From NCBI GenBank assembly GCA_002794775.1, contig NBAY01000078.1, forward strand, positions 124,001 through 188,000: a stretch of 64,000 nucleotides of DNA, read 5' to 3'. Position 1 is the first letter of the stretch. Every line of letters begins with the position of its first letter. Of this stretch, positions 13,799 through 24,890 are shown one piece after another. The position numbers and the translations under genes were made by a program. The notes below the pieces were generated by a model. The model was not told the DNA's origin, ran no database searches, and saw nothing but the letters and a program-made list of their open reading frames with translations. This stretch comes from Porodaedalea pini (Eukaryota > Basidiomycota > Agaricomycetes > Hymenochaetales > Hymenochaetaceae).

Positions 13799-14525
13799 TT
13801 ATATTTGATGTACGTGAGGATACGTCTGAGTTCCGGAATCCACTGAGTGCTTAGTTCCATGCAAGGCAGTCCCCACCGTCTCACTCAGTGTCGTTACAGA
13901 AGATGGCACGCTATATGGCATGCTTGATTCTGTAACTGACGAAGAAGTATCTCTTTGGAGCGTGGCGACAGAGGACTGAACCACCGACAAAATGCTCTGG
14001 ACAATAGCAGCCGGATCTGGATGGAACACGTCACGTTCGCGAACCTGCTCTATGGAATATGTTACTGTTCCGTCTGGCGTTGCAATATTGATGCTTGTCA
14101 TCGTCTCTATCGCGTCGCTCGTGTATTCGACGAGGTAGTCGTCAGGCAAGAACGAGTTGAATCGCCGCAAAAGATCATCGTGCCCCCAGAACAAGCCCAA
14201 CACGCGCAGAATCATTTCCAGTATACTAATGCTGTGTGACATGTGAATACTGAGAAAAAAAAATGAACACTGGCACATACATCCCATCTGAACGGTCGTG
14301 CAAAACGTTCAGAAAAGTACGATAAACATCAGGAGTGTCCTCGAATTGTGCTTTGATGTCGTTCACAAAGCTGACACGATACATGAAGGCCTCGTGGTCC
14401 GCCTGCTGCCGCTCGCTTCGAATACTTTCTGTTGTTGCCTGTAACAGGGTTTCGAGATCATGACCTGATGACAATGCTTCGTCTGGGAGCGTGGGGTGGT
14501 AGTGAAGGTTTGAATCGGTGCCCAT
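13799..14525 (-). CDS. Small protein with one Sin3-type PAH domain
   Basis: Two exons: from ATG 14525, ending RSDGI across a 70-nt intron (GTATGT...CACAG), then to TAA at 13799. About 220 residues. Residues about 45-120 form a paired amphipathic helix: VSFVNDIKAQFEDTPDVYRT, then ISILEMILRVLGLFWGHDDL and LRRFNSFLPDDYLVEY. The four-helix spacing and the LFxGHxDLxxxFNxFLP signature are those of Sin3 PAH repeats, which bind transcription-factor peptides in the Sin3-HDAC complex. Full Sin3 is over 1,000 residues, so this is a free-standing PAH protein. The remainder is a Ser/Thr/Val-rich tail. It may compete with or adapt Sin3 binding, which is inference. A broken copy lies just downstream. Confidence 0.8.
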
Positions 14526-14935
14526 TATAAGGGAGTCAAGTGAGATGCGGAAGACAAGTCGAAGAGATCTCGACGGGTAGGTGGATTGATGTATTTAAGT
14601 CGTTGATGTACTTCGATCTCCGACGCGTTGAAACTGATTTGGCACATACGCACGTGAGAGCCTTGATTCGTATTACCTCTAGTTCTCGAGGACTAGTGTA
14701 GAATAACGCAGACCACTGGTTTTGATAATGATTATGGCACATGTATCCCTCAGAAATATTTTAGGATGGTCTCACCGAGTCAGAAAGGAAAATGGGATCT
14801 AAAGTAAAATACATTTCCTTGATTATCATCCCGTGACAGGCTTAGGGCTCACCAAACATTGGCCCGTCAGTTTGGGTAGGAGCCTAGGAATCAGCATAGG
14901 TAGGGTTTGATTGCGTGGCATACAAAATACAATAG

Positions 14936-15717
14936 CTACTGGGGAGGGATCTCATACGGTCCCACAAAAGTATTCCCCCACCATCCATTCTCCCAATTGC
15001 CCCAATACTTTCTTGCGATACCAAAAAGAGCTTGTTTAAACGCTAGTCCATCCGTCGCACCCAAATCCCAGACTTCATCACGTTGCGGAAACGGGTCTTG
15101 CTGCGTGTTGTCGATGCGATAGGCGAAAACAGTACTCTCAAAGACCAGGAACCCCCGCAACACACCGAGTCTCCAGTTCTCTTTTCCTGCACGCGTGAGG
15201 TGTTTCTCGATTTGGACTTCCGAATGGTCAAGATCAGCGTCTTCTTGCCTCACCTCGATGATGCACAAAGTCCAATCTTGGTTGAGTTGCTCCTGCACAC
15301 GGGCAACGACAAAGTCCGGGTAAATCGGTACGACATTCCCAGTGGTTCCGCCAGATGTGCGGGTCTGCTGTGGTCCGAAATCCGTCGCTTCCTCCATAGA
15401 AGTCACCCGAAGTCCAGCCTGTGGCTTGACTAGAAACTTGCGATGGAGTGGGAACTGAGTGCAGAGAAGCGCATTTATTGCTCCATAAAGGGGGTAGTCG
15501 TATGGAGCGTGGTCGGCATGATCGGTCTGTTGTGTGAGACGCCGCTCCAGCCAAGGCTCGAGGGGCAGAAAACCATCTACAGTCGGCTGTGAACAAGGAG
15601 GTGATGCATTAATATATATGGCGATGGAAATGGTCTGTTCAGCAGACAGACCTGCGGTGGTACGTCGGGGAGCGGATCTGCAGAAGTTGGTTGCACAGGA
15701 ACAATTGGAAAGTTCAT
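14936..15717 (-). CDS. PD-(D/E)XK nuclease-like protein, copy B, intact
   Basis: Two exons (15652-15717 and 14936-15586, intron 65 nt, phase 0) give 238 residues. The predicted core is a PD-(D/E)XK fold: PD at 112-113 within PIYPDFVVARVQEQ, the second motif IIEVR at about 131-135, then a helix with a conserved Gln (EVQIEKHL, about 147). The third catalytic position is Arg instead of Lys, so activity is uncertain; the broken copy A keeps EVK. The C-terminus is Trp/Gly rich (YWGNWENGWWGN). Fungi have many proteins of this nuclease-like family with unknown substrates. It is divergent to the ruined small gene at 16300-16660. It reads through cleanly, so it is probably expressed. Confidence 0.78.
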
Positions 15718-16299
15718 TTTCACAGTAAGGAAAATGGTGAGGATGCGTAGAGAAGAGCGACTTGGGTGGAGTCTGAAACGAAGTGCTGGTTGTCGACTAC
15801 TCAATCTAGATGACCTTTTGTGACGTGGGCGACTCGCTCAGCCTAAGGAAAGATTACAGGAGACGTGTAGAGTCTCCTCTTTTAACAGTACTACCTGTTC
15901 CACTCTCGGCGGAGACAGATATCTATCGAAAAGGTCTTGTAGAGGCGATTCTGAAGCACGGCAGCTCGGGCAGCTCGGCGTCTCTAGAGGGATGAATTGT
16001 TTTCTGTGTAGTCATTGGAATCGAAGAACTTGATGCCATGCAGGAAAGATAACAGTGACCTGAGATTCATCGAGAAACACGGCGAGCAGGCGTTTTCGGA
16101 GAGTTGTGCTCCCGGCGAGCCGGTCTTCTCGGCGTCGGCCTCTGCACGTGATGCGGTTCGCGGTCGCAAACCACTCGGACGTCCTACCTGCCCGGCACAA
16201 CAAACCATATACCTTCTGCGACCTCCTTCCACATACCTCTGCCTCGAAGTGACTCTGACTCTACTTTTGCTGTGGATGTAGCTCTAATGATCGACCCAA
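15718..16299. promoter_or_regulatory. Bidirectional spacer of module B, conserved with module A
   Basis: This spacer between the divergent genes is recognisably the same as 9876-10546. Shared blocks include CTCTCGGCGGAGA followed by TATCTAT (15904 and 10134) and ATTCATCGAGAAACACGGCGA (16065-16085; ATTTATCGAGAAACACGGCG at 10303). The similarity of non-coding DNA shows the modules duplicated as units. Part of it may be an unrecognised 5' exon of the small gene. Confidence 0.5.
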
Positions 16300-16660
16300 C
16301 AGATCCGTAAAGCCGCGAACTTGCTCTTCTGCGCCAAGTAGCTCCGCACGTCGCCTCCAAGATTCTTACCAATCTGGTCACAGAAACCCACACCGCCGTG
16401 TCGCGCGTGCCGAGAAGGAAATTGGATCATAGAGCTTAGTCTTTGACTATGTCTAACTTACGGACGGCATGATGGCGACAAGGACAAGGACAAGGACGGA
16501 TAAGCTCCGCTGGATGCTAGTCTTTCTATCCGAGAGCTTGGGAAAGACGAAACCCTCGTTAGCTTTCCAATATTCCGCATGACTTGGCCATACAATCAAT
16601 TGCCAAAGACTTCAACTGGATGGTGGATTTAGGGTATTCAGAGAGGACTGGTATTCCTCT
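16300..16660 (+). pseudogene. Small-protein partner gene, copy B, broken
   Basis: Nucleotide similarity to 10547-10930 is clear throughout: RKAA-LLFCAK, then TAG where copy A has QLRS; GACAAGGACAAGGACAAGGA (16476-16495) against the acidic-basic run; GAGAGCTTGGGAAAGACGAA; and FNWMVDLGYSE near the end. At least one in-frame stop, several indels and loss of the start codon (ATC in place of ATG) make it non-functional. Similarity ends near 16655. Confidence 0.85.
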
Positions 16661-17150
16661 GGTTAATCACGGGCTTAATTGCTGTCATTATCTTGGTTAG
16701 TTTGTCTCAAGCTTGCTTGCAGGAAGTTTGACTAATGGAGTTTCATTCTACTGGCACAGCGTCCTCTGTGAGAATGACCTATTCGCCATATTGAACTGCG
16801 TCTGCTTAGTCGCTCATATGCCCAGTAGCTTCAGGGAAAACAGAGTCCGGATCTTCGTGCGAAAAATATGTTTCACATCAACGCACTTGAGTCTATGAGC
16901 TCACTTATATTGCTAAATTCATATTGAAAACTCGGCCGAAGGTATGGGCGGCACATTTCCTGGTGTGAATACACGGACAGGATTCTGATCCGGTTTGACG
17001 AACGTGTTTCAGATCAAAGCTCGCTTTGTCGTGTACAAACACCGGAGCGGCGGTCCGTCCTTGAAGCATTTTCTTCAATGCAAACATGAAGTGATGCGCC
17101 GTGCACATCGTATTCTAGAATAAATGTGTACTGACGCACAGCGCCACCGC
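16661..17150. other. Spacer, no gene recognised
   Basis: Short ORFs only, no family signals. It leads into the promoter of the first secreted-protein gene. Confidence 0.35.
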
Positions 17151-17156
17151 TCCTTG

Positions 17157-17164
17157 TATAAAAG
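17157..17164 (+). promoter_or_regulatory. TATA box of first secreted protein gene
   Basis: TATAAAAG, 73 bp upstream of the ATG at 17230. The paralogous gene has TATAAA at almost exactly the same distance (72 bp). The spacing match makes it a credible core promoter. Confidence 0.65.
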
Positions 17165-17229
17165 GAGGGTCTTTCCGTCGCATTGTTCTGCAGCAGTCTC
17201 CGCCTTGCTAGAACCATCTATCAAACATC

Positions 17230-17771
17230 ATGATCACCCCTCACAGTAGTCGCCTCGCCTCCCTTGTCGCAATCATCACCATTGCGTTGGCAAACATTCC
17301 CAAGGCAGGTGCGGTATGTGGCTCTGGAGAAATCGGACTTGGCGTTGTCACAGAGAATTTAAATTATATGGGAGCTCGTGAGACGGTACGTCTTCATTGT
17401 CTGAAAGCACCCGCAAGTAAATGCTTATCAGTGTACGCTGCTATGACTAGAGAGCCGTGATAATCAATGATACCTGTGCCATCATCGATGGGAAGAGCGG
17501 CATCGACGACACCGACATCTGTGGGACCTATGCGGGTGGTTCGTCTGTTGTCTGCGGTGCGGGAACGTAAGTCTGCTACGATATCCGATCCTTAGCTGGA
17601 ATTTGACCTTACATCGATCGCAGCGAAACCCCAGACACTGTGGAGACATTCGACGGGAAAGATTATACAGAATGTACGCCGTCAACCGTAACTTGCAGCA
17701 GCGATAGCAACGGCAGTATCAACGGAGATATCGCTGTCGAATTCTGCTGCCTTAGACAGTTCCCTCCGTAA
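17230..17771 (+). CDS. Small secreted cysteine-containing protein, copy 1
   Basis: Three exons: 17230-17385, from 17451, and a last exon after an intron ending GATCGCAG near 17625. About 130 residues. It begins with a clear signal peptide (LASLVAIITIALANIPKAGA), cleavage expected before VCGSGEIGLGV. Mature features: single cysteines in NDTCAIIDGKSGIDDTDICG, VVCGAGT, TECTPSTVTCSS, and a C-terminal VEFCC. Six to eight cysteines and small size suggest a disulfide-stabilised extracellular protein. The family is unnamed to me. The downstream paralog shares the exon structure, cysteine pattern and TATA spacing. Possible roles (effector-like, cell wall, development) cannot be told apart. Confidence 0.8.
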
Positions 17772-18450
17772 CTTTGTTATGTAAATTAGTTGACTGGGCT
17801 GTGCCAAAGAGCATCCAGAACTTTCCAACCTGATCATAGTCCGTTTGAAGCGATTACTTCGAGAGAAAATGAACCGATTATGACGGATGACAAACCGACC
17901 GTGCACCCTGTTCTCCGTACCGCTGATCGCATTGAGAATTTCCCTTGCTGGTCAGCCGACCCGAAGGCAGGCGATGCAGGTTGAGTCACTAAAGCTACTT
18001 TGGACGCCAACTTTGTAATATGAGAGGTTTCAGGGCCGTGGCTTGCGCAAAGATGCACTTCTCGAAAGTCGCAGGTCGCATTGTCCGTGCATTACTTGAT
18101 CTACGTCGGAAATTGAAAATACGGGTAAGCTTAGTATATTCACCGCTAGATTATTGTATCTCGTGACAGTCTTCCAGGCACAATTTTGATATCCATTGTT
18201 TCAAATCAACGCTCACTTCAATCATATCGGAGAGGGCGTCAGCAGCCGACCTAGTCCCACTCTTTCGGCAGAGAACATCCGAGTGAGAAAGTACAACATC
18301 GAGAGTGTCGGACATTGCAAAGAGAAATGAGTAGACTCTCATGTGCACAATGTGAAGCTCACAAATTCTCCGCCTTCAGCTCATTCATTGCCCTCGTACC
18401 GAAAGGCGGTGTTAAAATTCAAATGACGATTTCAGTCAGGGAAAATATAA
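17772..18450. other. Spacer between tandem secreted-protein genes
   Basis: About 680 bp with no supported gene. ORFs of 60-75 codons on both strands lack family signals. Confidence 0.4.
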
Positions 18451-18454
18451 CTAC

Positions 18455-18460
18455 TATAAA
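18455..18460 (+). promoter_or_regulatory. TATA box of second secreted protein gene
   Basis: TATAAA, 72 bp upstream of the ATG at 18527, matching the position of the TATA box in the paralogous neighbour. Confidence 0.6.
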
Positions 18461-18526
18461 GACTCGGTACTCTACAACGTTGTCGAACAGCGAATACCGT
18501 CTCTACTACAACTCGAAACAGACACC

Positions 18527-19093
18527 ATGAGGACTCTTCTTAGTAAACATATCTCATTCATTCTTACGGGTGTCATCATCGCTATATCAAACATCCCAGA
18601 GACAGTTGCAGTATGCCCAACGGGGAATATCGGGGTCGGCATAATCGTCTTTCCCTTCAATATTAATGCTACTCGTGCCGAGGTATGTTTGCGTTTTTTG
18701 AAAGTGTCTATCCGATTGTTCTTCGGTGATTTGTGCACGAAGTGCTGATTACAGACTTGCTTGAACACTCAGAGCGGGGTGATCGTTAGCAGCGATTGCA
18801 CGGTCATTGACGAGAAGTCAGGCTTCGACGACACTAACATCTGCGGCACCTATGAAAACGGTTCCACTGCTGTCTGTAGTGTGGGCACGTACGTCTACTT
18901 AAATTTTCTAGTGATAAGCCGGCCTATACGCTCACCTGATTTCAGACAAACACCGGACTCTGTGCAAACGCCCGATGGGCTTGACTGGGGGAACTGCGTA
19001 TCTTCTTCTGAGAGCTGCAGCACTGATAGTAACAGCAGCGATAATGTTCACGTCGAGTTCTGTTGTGCTCCAGCGGCTGCTGGCGCAGCTTAA
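18527..19093 (+). CDS. Small secreted cysteine-containing protein, copy 2
   Basis: Three exons ending at TAA 19093, about 130 residues. The signal peptide (HISFILTGVIIAISNIPETVA) precedes VCPTGNIGVGI, parallel to VCGSGEIGLGV of copy 1. Conserved blocks: SDCTVIDEKSGFDDTNICGT, AVCSVGT, and the end HVEFCC. Introns sit at the same positions as in copy 1, one just after the N-terminal segment and one after the GT of CSVGT. The third exon has more serine (SSSESCSTDSNSSDN). The C-terminus adds APAAAGAA. A tandem duplicate that has diverged considerably but kept its cysteines. Confidence 0.8.
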
Positions 19094-19509
19094 GGAGTGT
19101 GTCCATTGTCTTTGCACCCGATGTAATTCTTGAAGAGAATGATGTACAGAACCTCAGAACAATGTCGAACATTTAAACCTTAGTGTTGCCAGTGCGCCGA
19201 CCAGCCTGGCTGTAGTGGTTGCGAAGTGGAACATTTTGAGTGCATGTTTCTTTTTCTTTATGACCCATAGGGGGCTTTCGTTGCCCAGTCATTTCGACAT
19301 GAAGTCAACATGGGTCGTTTTCAATGCAGTATACACGCACTTGCTCATCGATAATTTATCGAGCTGTATCACAGGTGCAGATGAGTCTGTTTAATGTCGA
19401 ATGCTTGCTAGGAATCTTCTTGAAGTTCATAAAGAGACGAGAAGCTACCATACCAGACGGCCGGAGGCAGTTCAAAACATTGCTTTGACTGTTCAGTTTT
19501 TGTGTGAGG
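19094..19509. other. Spacer, no gene recognised
   Basis: Presumed 3' region of the second secreted-protein gene. Nothing else recognised. Confidence 0.35.
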
Positions 19510-20832
19510 TTAGCTCAGGAACCACTTGCTGTTTAGGAAATATGTACTTTCCACAAGTAGCTGAACCAGGCAGGTATGAGACGACGCAACGCGCTGGGCA
19601 GGCCAGTTTATTTCTTTCGAATTGAATGCGCTGACCTTGGCGTCCGCTAAGCCTGACGACCCGTGTATAAAATCGATGCTATTGTGCGTGGCGGTACAGA
19701 TCCACTCGAGAACAGATTGTAGCCCGCACGGGGCTACGTGGAGGTTGGCCAGAATTCTAAGTGACACTTCGAGCGATCTGAGACGCCAAAAAGAAGGCAT
19801 AGAACAATACAGCTGGTGCAAGAGGAGAGGCAAATCCGCATGTAGAGACTCGCGGGGTACAAGATGATGACTCGACGAAAATGGCAGTGGTCGGAGCGAG
19901 AGAAGCTTTAAAGAGGACGCAGACCTCACTCTTCGGTCAAGGGCGCGAGACCGAAAATCATCGCCAACATAGACTCCGACGAGCGTAAGGCCATCGTCTT
20001 GATACCTCGCGTCAGCGCCTAGCCGATCTATAAACCCGCATTCCCGAGCCTGCCTGTGATATACGCAAAAGAGTTGATAAGCAATGTTATGGGGCGGCAC
20101 ACGCGAGATAAAAGCTCGCCTGCGTCATGCCATCTGTCAACAAATAAACAAATGAGCATTCAAATCCATTTCAGGAAATACATATGGAAAGGAAGAATAC
20201 AGAACCCATTTCGTAGGGAAACGCGGATGATGAGACTTCAGAAATGTCATCTGGAGCCTTCCTTCGTATAGAGAAGAGTTCGAGATGAAATGAGATAGGC
20301 TCGACGTCGTGTTGCGAAAGAGGCAGAGCCAGGCTTCCCGTTTGGCATCAAGTGGAGTTTCTGCGGGAGTGGCCAGAGGCCCTGCGATACGCCAGCGTTT
20401 CTGGCGGCGAGTTCGCCCGCACCGTTCAAAACCTACGTATGTCAATAATAGATCAAATGCGACGTAATGGGAATGAACGATCACAGTACGAGACATTGGG
20501 ATAAGAGGACACACAGATTGATGAGGACATTTGAGTGCCCGAGGCGCACTATTTGCCAATACCCTGAGTCCGAGCAGGGTAATTAATATAAACTGAACGC
20601 ACGTGTAAGCGGCAATGCGCGCCTCCCAGACGTGTTCGACCACTACAGCCATTTTGGTTCCTGAGAGCAGAATCCACGGTGAGACAAGGAAATCCACTTT
20701 ATTCGCCTGAAATACCACAGGTAGAGCGGAAAAGGCATGTTTTGTATTGAGCTGGCAGTGTCCAAGAAACGTTCCTCTGAGCGATACAGTGCCCTGAGAT
20801 AAAGCAGCGCTGACGATAGTGTTATCTGACAC
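19510..20832 (-). CDS. Possible hypothetical gene, weak support
   Basis: Two long open frames follow each other on the minus strand (20137-20832, 231 codons from ATG; 19510-20100, 196 codons). The first has a hydrophobic stretch, AYTCVQFILITLLGLRVLA, that could span a membrane. I recognise no family in either. The 36-bp gap between them could be spanned by an intron. The region may equally be non-coding or a decayed membrane-protein gene. Confidence 0.2.
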
Positions 20833-21696
20833 CCGTGGAGGTGAATTTTATATATTTATCTTGAGCTGTTCTCACTGACGAGCATGAGCGGACTTCGAGG
20901 GGTGACACTGACATGCGCCTTGGCGGATTGATTACTTGATGCCTTAGCAATCGAAGAAACGTCAGCTCAGTGATAGACACGCGATTCACAGTGGGTCCTT
21001 GACAACTTTAATAGCCATATAAAGCAGTCTGAGAAGGTGAATTCGGGAATGTTGGTAGGTTGCGTTGTAAAGAGCGGGAGAAACGAAGGGATGAATTGGA
21101 TGCGTGCATGAGTTGCGGTCGATGATTGGCGAAGAGAGACAAGGTTCAGATAGACCGGCAACGGCTACTGCAATCTCCGGATGTTGCCTGCATGTGGATG
21201 CCCGTGAGCGCGTGAACGGTGAGTACGAGATGGATTTAGTCTCGACGCAAAGGAACTTCTTCAGCTACTAGCACTAGCACGTAGCTCTTCAATGCAACAC
21301 AAAGCGACGGCGACAGCGTCTCGAACGTGAATGATCCGTCGATCTCGCAGCCGATCACCCGCGGGACTTTCGCTGAAACTTTTTGTGCTCGACGTACGTC
21401 GCTCAACATCGCCCACGGTGACGACGACGACGAAGGAAGACTATTTGTAGGTGGACGACAGGCATTGAATTGGCAGGCACAGAAGGGTGATAGGCGTAGA
21501 GGAAGGAATGACGGAGGCACACGGCAATGGTTCTTATCGAAAGAGCGCACGCACCACCTTCGCTCCTTATCGCCCTTCCATTAAATACCTCCAGTAAATT
21601 TTCGATGTCCCTTTCGAGCTGCTCTCGACTACCTCTCCCGTCGTTCTAGACGCCCGCGACTCCCCTTTGCCGTCATATTCGCCCGCAGCAGCAGCC
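20833..21696. other. Upstream region of the permease, no gene recognised
   Basis: ORFs at 21236-21550 (minus) and 21327-21584 (plus) overlap each other and lack support. A GACGACGACGACGA run lies at 21421-21434. The last 100 bp are the likely 5' leader of the permease mRNA (CT-rich). Confidence 0.35.
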
Positions 21697-23532
21697 ATGT
21701 CGTCGTCCTCGCACAAGCTTGACGACTCCGAGAAGGGCTCCACGAACGCAGATATCGAGGTCAAGGAGACAGGCCTTGAGGCACAGGGTATCGAAGTCCC
21801 TCGTAAGGGCCTGCTCGCAGCTCTCTGGCGCGCCGTTCTCTATGTGGACAAGTTTGGCGTAGAGGTCCGTGGCATCGAGCGAATTCGCCCTGAAGACCGC
21901 TCTGCACGCACCGTCGCCGACCTCTGGGACTCGGCGACCATGTGGCTCGCGGCCAACTCGACCATCTCCACCTACTCCCTTGGCACGCTCGGAATCACCA
22001 CGTTTGGCCTTGGTTTGAAGGAAGCCTGCTTATCAATTCTTTTCTTCAATTTGTTGTCGACGTTGCCGGTTGCGTACTTTGCGGTCTTTGGTCCCCGGCT
22101 TGGTCTGCGTCAGATGACCATATCGCGGTTCAGCTTTGGGTACTACTGTGAGTAACTTCAATACCTCTTTTTGATCCAGCGCTGACACGCCGCAGTCGCA
22201 TTTTTCCCGGTCATCCTGAACGTCATTGCCTGCATTGGATGGTCGACTATCAATTCTATCGTCGGCGGACAAGCCCTGCGTGCCGTCTCCGACTCGCATC
22301 AGATCCCAGAGGCAGCCGCTATCGTTATCATCGCGATCCTTACCGCCGTTTTCGCGCTCTTCGGGTATCGCTATGTCCATCTGTACGAGCGCTACTCATG
22401 GATCCCTGTTGTCATCATCTTTATTATCTCCCTCGGCCTGTCTGCAAAGTACATGGACTCTGGGCCGTTCGCGGGCACAGGGTCTGTCGAAGCTGCCAAT
22501 GTGCTCAGTTTTGGTGCTGCCATCGTTGGATTCGGTCTGGGCTGGTCGAGTCTTGCGGCTGATTACACCGTGAACCTGCCGGAGGATGTCAGCGCGAGCG
22601 CTGTTTTCTGGCTTACCTATGCCGGCCTCAACCTTCCATGCATCCTGATCGAGTGCCTGGGTGCTGCTGCGGCAACGGTCACGCGCGAGGATTGGCAGGC
22701 GCGCTACGCTGCGGGTGGCGTCGGTGCACTTCTGGCGGCGACGCTTTCCCCCGCAGGAGGATTCGGCCGGTTCTTGCAGGTCATCATGGCATTGTCTATC
22801 GTGGGAAACAAGTTTGTCCATCTCTCGGTTTCAGAGTCACGATCAGACGCTCATTCTTGTAATTTACAGCATCCCGAACATGTACTCGTTTGCGCTTACG
22901 TTTCAGGTTCTGGGAACGCAAGTACAGCGCATCCCTCGCGTCTTCCTCGTCTTGGTAGGGACAGTCATCTACATCATCCTCTCGATAGTCGGTGCATCGC
23001 ATTTCGAGGCATGGCTCGACACGTTACTCGTGTTACTGAGCTACTGGCTCGCGATCTTCTCGACGATCCTCATTGAGGAGCACCTCATTTTCCGCAAGGG
23101 CCGCTGGGCGAACTATAACCCTGATGACTATAACAAGCCAGAACACCTCCCACTTGGCTTCGCTTCTGCGTTGGCTGCTGGATGTGGTGTGATGGGTGCC
23201 GTACTGGGAATGGCGACGGAGTGGTGCGCCTTACAATATGTGTTTCTTTATGTCCGTTTTGCTTAACGTTCGATCATGTCTCAGGTATGTTGGCGTTCTT
23301 GGTTCTAAAAGTATGTATGTCTTTTTTCACCTTTTGATCTCCTCGCTGACGAAAACGCCCAGTTGGTGACCCTGCGTTTGGCGGCGATATCGGCTTCGAG
23401 CTCAGCTGTGCCTTCAGCGCCATCGTATACCCTATCGCACGCACCATTGAGCGTCGCTTCGAGAGCCCTGCGCGCATGCGGCTTGCCGCAGACGGCGCTG
23501 CCGAGCGCGCAGCTCAAGAGAAGCAGCACTAG
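21697..23532 (+). CDS. NCS1-family purine-cytosine permease
   Basis: Start at 21697 (MSSSSHKLDDSEKGST), 4-5 introns of 45-70 nt, stop at 23532, roughly 520 residues. It belongs to the nucleobase:cation symporter-1 family, Fcy2/FcyB branch, which imports cytosine and purines with protons across the plasma membrane. Family marks: N-terminal GIERIRPEDRSARTVADLWD, first helix MWLAANSTISTYSLGTLGIT, SRFSFGYY, CIGWSTINSIVGGQALRAV, GFGLGWSSLAADYTVNLP, then the central SIPNMYSFALTFQVLGT and the C-terminal FGGDIGFELSCAFSAIVYP. Ten to twelve hydrophobic segments are seen. The short exon between two introns near 23280-23312 (WYVGVLGSK) was placed by frame. The C-terminus AERAAQEKQH is cytosolic. Confidence 0.93.
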
Positions 23533-23894
23533 GCGTTTCTCCGGTCCTCCCTCCCCCTGCTTAATCTAACTAGTCGATATTTGGATACGGTGGTATATAT
23601 TGTGGATATGAATATGGACTTGGAAAAGTATGAAGGGCTTGAAGCGGTGTGGATGTAATTTTGCTTGCTTGATGTGCGATGAGGCGCGATACATACTGTA
23701 GATGTGTACAGTTCTTATTTTGTATCGAGCCTTCTATTATACTTTTTTTTCCTCAATTAGACACGATGGAACGAGTGAAAACTCCGAGAGCACACTCAAT
23801 ATACCAGTTTAGCACTGTTCAGGGATGGAATGGACTTGCATTAAATGATGATTATAGATGTACCTAATGTAGAGGCCATGCTGCGTCTATCGAC
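23533..23894. other. Spacer with duplicated downstream sequence
   Basis: From about 23655 the DNA is a near copy of 34415-34560 and 36215-36290, for example GCGATACATACTGTAGATGTG and GAACGAGTGAAAACTCCGAG. It is the 3' flank of the duplicated gene fragment that follows. Confidence 0.75.
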
Positions 23895-24890
23895 CTAACC
23901 ATCCAAGTAACTTCGCTTGAACCCCGCCCGCTCCTTCTGCTCCGCCTTGCGCATAGCGCGTCGCGCACGGCTGTTCTCCACTTCCTTCATTACCGCGGGT
24001 TGTCGCACTTTCGAACCGGTCAACGTTGGCGGAGTAGAGGGCGCTTTAGGCTTTGCCTCAACGCATGGCCGTGAATCCCTTGTGGAAATGGGGGTAGTTT
24101 GGGATGGAAATGGGGGAGGTGGCGATGGAGAGGATGGTACGGCTTCGGCGACGTCTCTGCCACTCTTTCTGTAGCTGGCGGCGAAGTTTTCGCTTCTCGC
24201 CGCGTCCGCCGGCCATTCGAGCGAGCAAAGAGACGGTCTAAGTTCTCCTCTTCCTCGGGTGTCAATGCCTTCGGCTTCGCCCACTTCATCTTCGCAATCT
24301 TCGACTAGTCTAGCGCTGCGTCCGCACCCTCCGCGTTTTTTCGCGTTCGTATTTAATTTAGTCTCCGCCGTAGCTTTATTCGCGTCTCGGGATCCTTCAT
24401 TGATATCCTTAGGCTCCCAGTCGAGTACAACGATTCTTCCACGCAGACGGATGCGGGCTTGGACGAGCGAGGCACGCATCGCACGCGTAGCGTTACGAAC
24501 AGCTTCCGCCCGCTTTTTCTCTTCCGTTGTGTCGTCAGTGCTCTTCGTGACCTTGTTGGATCTTAGTCCATCATCTTCGCGCATGAACGCGATGAAGCGG
24601 TAATGAGGGTAGAAACCAAAAAATTTAACAAGTGATCGAGCGATGCGCACGCGCTGTCTTGGGTTCACGCACATTGCATTTTCGTGGAAGAAGGGCTTCG
24701 ATATGACGGACGCTCTGGGAGATGAAGACGATGAGTCTGACTTTTCGGCATGAACTTCTTCCACAGCCAAAGTCATAGCCTCGCCCTCTGCAGCATTGGA
24801 TGCCTCCTGGACAACGCTGACATACTCCTCCACCCACACCTCACCCTCCCTCATCATCCTGTCGACCGTCGCAGGCATGGATGGACTCAA
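23895..24890 (-). pseudogene. Partial copy of the 36.3-38.0 kb mitochondrial-type gene
   Basis: The minus strand repeats the C-terminal two thirds of the gene at 36285-38029: SVISKPFFHENAMCVNPRQR, HYRFIAFMREDDGLRSNKV, VVLDWEPKDINEGSRDANKA and ENSRARRAMRKAEQKERAGF. Around 24290 the conserved KWAKPKALTPEEEENLDRLF lies in another frame (24020-24289), and the ORF returns to frame only after about 24000, so at least two indels are present. The N-terminal exon and start are missing; upstream DNA (24890-25100) is unrelated. It is a truncated segmental duplicate, not an independent gene, although one long frame remains open. Confidence 0.8.
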
